Positions 61,386 to 64,000 of a DNA stretch of 64,000 bases are shown in pieces. This stretch comes from Otis tarda (lineage: Eukaryota > Chordata > Aves > Otidiformes > Otididae). The DNA is taken from the NCBI GenBank assembly GCA_026413225.1, contig CM048552.1, forward strand, positions 185,662,053 to 185,726,052, written 5' to 3'. The number at the start of each line of letters is the position of its first letter. Position 1 is the stretch's first letter. A program made the translations under genes and the position numbers. The notes under the pieces are model-generated. The model was not told the DNA's origin and did no database searches. It saw nothing but the letters and a program-made list of their open reading frames with translations.

Positions 61386-61598
61386 ATTACATAGATGTCT
61401 TAGGGTTACGATAAGAGATAGATTGCCTGCTAGAAGCAACATAATACGTCAAAATTGCTTTTTTTACCAGGCACTGTTCATGACTATATACAATCAAAGA
61501 TGCTTCTTCCCACCAGATTTGCAAGAATCCTTCACTTCAGATATACAATTTGTAAAGCGTTCGAGATCCAGAATCAAATCAGCTACCTGTTCTCAAAA

Positions 61599-61675
61599 CA
61601 GTTACCATCTATACCTGTACCTGGTAACAGTTACCATCTATACCTGTACCTGGTAAGACACAGTTTACCATCTAC
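61599..61675 (+). repeat. Tandem duplication, period 29 bp, with a third partial copy
   Basis: Two identical 29-bp units start CAGTTACCATCTATACCTGT at 61599 and 61628. A degraded partial copy (CAGTTTACCATCTACTTC) starts at 61661. Identity of the first two copies suggests a recent duplication. The period is not a multiple of three, so a coding role is unlikely. Confidence 0.92.
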
Positions 61676-62128
61676 TTCTGAACATTGTGTGCTATTAATA
61701 CAAATGAAAGACCTGACACAACCTGCAGCACTTTTTGTCTACTGACTCGGATGAGAGGAGTTTTATTGTAGAGGTGTGCAAAATTTTCAAGAACAAATAA
61801 TTATCACAGCTGTCCCAGTTCTTTATGGCCAACTTGAGACATTTCTTACAGCTCTGATGTGAACATTTTGCTTTAAAAGTCAGCCCTTCCAGTGGGTCAC
61901 AAGTAGGAAATCTGACCTGTGCAATGGAAATACCTGCTGAATGGCAATTGTTGCTGTCCTGCAACCATGCCTCAACCATGCTCTGTTGTGCCAGAGAATG
62001 CAAAAAGCACATGAGAGCAGGTTTCAGAAATGATGGAAACTAACATCTGAGGCTGGGGCCCACCAAGCATTGTAGGTACCCTGTGTGTACAAAGTGAACC
62101 ACTGATTTGCAATCCTGAAGGCCTCCAC

Positions 62129-62144
62129 AAAAAAAAAAAAAAAA
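62129..62144 (+). repeat. A16 homopolymer
   Basis: Sixteen A residues in unique sequence, with no recognisable retroposon body upstream. Confidence 0.8.
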
Positions 62145-63929
62145 GTTCGTGGAAGATTAGAAAAATCTTAAGAAAAATTTCTGAGATGTCATAAAAATGT
62201 ATACAAGTCAGTTATTAAAGTATTTTTTCTTTATGTCATTAAAACCTTGAGAAGAAAACCAAGGAAACCAGACTATGCTGAGTGATTGCCAGTAGCAGCT
62301 GTATTGCTCCAGAACAGGGAACAAGTGTGCATCTCTGCAACTGTCTCTCCTATCCCACCTTAAGGAACTCAGCTGCTGCCAGCAGCTAAAAATGTAAAGA
62401 GTGTAGCAGGGTTATCTGAAAAAGACAGCCACAGTGGAAAGGGTGTTAGGCTTGGAAAAAATTTAATGAATACTAGTTTAGACCATCAAACTTATCTGGA
62501 TGCATACTTAGAAGTAGCAACGGATGCATCAACCAACATGCTTTGTCACCACAGGCAACAGAAAGAAAGCTGAAAATTACTTAGGTCTTGTATTTTCTTA
62601 GCTGCCTTGTTTGCTGTTCTCCTTCCAGATTATTATTAGATTTATGTTAGGAAAGTTCATTTTAAGTGTGGGTTGACACCAATTTGCCCTTGAATTGTTC
62701 TGGTAGCAATCAGAGTTCACTGGTCGCTAGTGAAGTGGACATCCATAAGGAGACTCTTTTCTGATATGTTTTTCCAGAGTCTTTTTGAAAATATGTTGAT
62801 TCCAGAATGGCACCTGGAATTCCAGTGTGGGTCTGTCTGGTCAGGCAATGGTAGTAACATGTCCCAGTTTGCTGGCGATGTCAAGGGACAGCTCCAGTTC
62901 TCAGCCCGTGGAGCGTGATGGCTTAAAGCTAGGTTGTTTCTTTCCTAGAACAAAATGAAAAGTATTCTTAAAGTGTTCCTTTTTTTTTTAATTAGTATTC
63001 ACTATGCTGCTCTGGTAACCTTAAAAAATTATTAAAAATAGAAAAAAAAACCAGCAGTCTGTAAGGGCTGGTGCACAGAACCTTGTGGACTCTTCCACTC
63101 CATCCTTAATCATGGTCAAATCTTTACATCTGGCTGCAATAATATCTGTCTTTTTTTTTCTCTTGAAGACACTGTAAAAGCAGTCTATTTCCTCCTCCTC
63201 TCTTAAGCAGTGTTTCAGAGCAAATTGTCGCGCAGTACAGCTTTATAGAGCAGCAATTTTAGTGAGAAGTTTTACAACAGATGGAAACCATGAGCTCTTT
63301 TCCCTTTTCATTTCCTTATTTGGAGAGTCAAGAATCTTGCTGTAAAATACAGAGAAAACAATAATTCAGTAGGATTTAGCCTTGTCCCATCATGGTGATT
63401 TGGAAAAGGAAAAAGTCATCAAGGTGAAGAAATATACAGTGGGTTACAGTTTTAAGGGAAAAAAACTTTCAGATGTGGATGGGCCCAAAAAAACCAAAGA
63501 CATGTACAGTCACGTGCCAATCTGTTTGTAGCCATAAGAACACAGACGAAGTCAACACAAGGTGAAGAAAAACAGAAACTAATTTTCAGGGTACACTTCA
63601 TTTCCTCAAGCACTTGTTGCTGCCCTGAGGCGGAACAGCCAAGGAACATGCAGCAGTGTCCCGGGGAAGCTGTGGCAAATAACACAGCAAAGGCAGCCCT
63701 GTGGAGGCTCCATTTTACCCCTCCTGTTTACATGTGTCACGCTAAAATTTAATTATAGAATTTTATGGCCTTTTCTTCTTAGGATACTCACCTCATTCAC
63801 CTTGATTGCGCCCGGCTTATGAGCAGCAAGTTAATGCATTGCTCTCTTCGTGTTGCTCAGACTTCACCTCTTGATGCATAGTGCAGAATTTAAACCCTGC
63901 TCTGGCCACCAAAATGTTTGTATGGACTC

Positions 63930-64000
63930 ATCATAGAATCATAGAATCATAGAATCATAGAATCATAGAATCATAGAACAGTTAGGCTTGTCATCATCAC
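63930..64000 (-). mobile_element. CR1 3' tail, minus strand, cut by window end
   Basis: Six perfect tandem copies of ATCATAGA (63930-63977) are followed by ACAGTTAGGCTTG, which resembles the usual CR1 junction text GGTTAGGGTTGG. The body would lie beyond 64000. Six copies is the largest octamer array in this window; the others have about two to three. Confidence 0.8.

Larger units (their letters stand above)
60307..63929. other. Unique non-coding DNA with local duplications
   Basis: No gene recognised; frames are at most 105 codons. Contains the hairpin at 60677-60717, T14 at 61137-61150, two tandem duplications at 61309-61675, and A16 at 62129-62144. Confidence 0.6.

Noticed and set aside
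63930-63977. Regular short repeats that might suggest a CRISPR-like or satellite array
   Set aside because: The 8-bp unit without spacers is the known terminal octamer of CR1 LINEs.

Overview
This window looks like ordinary nuclear, non-coding DNA from a bird. The main evidence is the density of CR1-type LINE 3' ends, with the avian signatures GGACTAGATGACCTTTGAAGG and terminal ATTCTATGA / TCATAGAAT octamers. Three solitary retroviral LTRs of one family, starting TGTCCTGGTTT and ending near GGCTAAACC, add support. The background is AT-rich and CpG-poor with many A and T tracts. I see no bacterial-style gene organisation, no tRNA or rRNA gene, no CpG island and no CRISPR array. I could not support a single functional host exon, so this is a gene desert or the inside of a very large intron. 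Species cannot be fixed from the sequence.

Layout. 1-3523: unrecognised sequence with one small hairpin. 3524-3976: CR1 on the minus strand. 5431-5916: solo LTR on the minus strand with a perfect CCATG target duplication. 6494-6653: CR1 tail, plus. 15112-16448: the largest young CR1, minus, with broken reverse-transcriptase (RT) coding. 19500-20580: CR1, plus, with the catalytic Asp pair changed to Asn-Asn. 22577-22637 and 26921-27267: CR1, plus. About 28960-30390: a very old CR1-like LINE, minus, recognisable mainly by colinear RT-region similarity. 33671-33745: CR1-like end with an internal 24-bp duplication. 34358-34416: palindrome cluster. 35435-35717: CR1, plus. About 37017-37105: possible MIR relic. 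37561-37588: orphan CR1 tail. About 47600-47770: possible ancient amniote repeat. 47977-48533: solo LTR, plus. 53364-53651: CR1, minus. 59694-60306: solo LTR, minus. 60677-60717: 16-bp hairpin. 61309-61675: two unrelated tandem duplications. 63930-64000: CR1 tail array running off the window.

The only protein similarity I can defend is CR1 ORF2 reverse transcriptase, and every copy is 5'-truncated and disabled. The LTRs carry a recognisable internal core, and two of the three keep a TATA-like element, but no gag, pol or env lies beside them. I found no new gene system. The observations most worth checking are DNA-structure features (a perfect 32-bp palindrome, hairpins at 21300 and 60677, tandem duplications near 61.3-61.7 kb) and the deeply decayed LINE at 29-30.4 kb. 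Family assignments rest on remembered consensus patterns, not on a database search.
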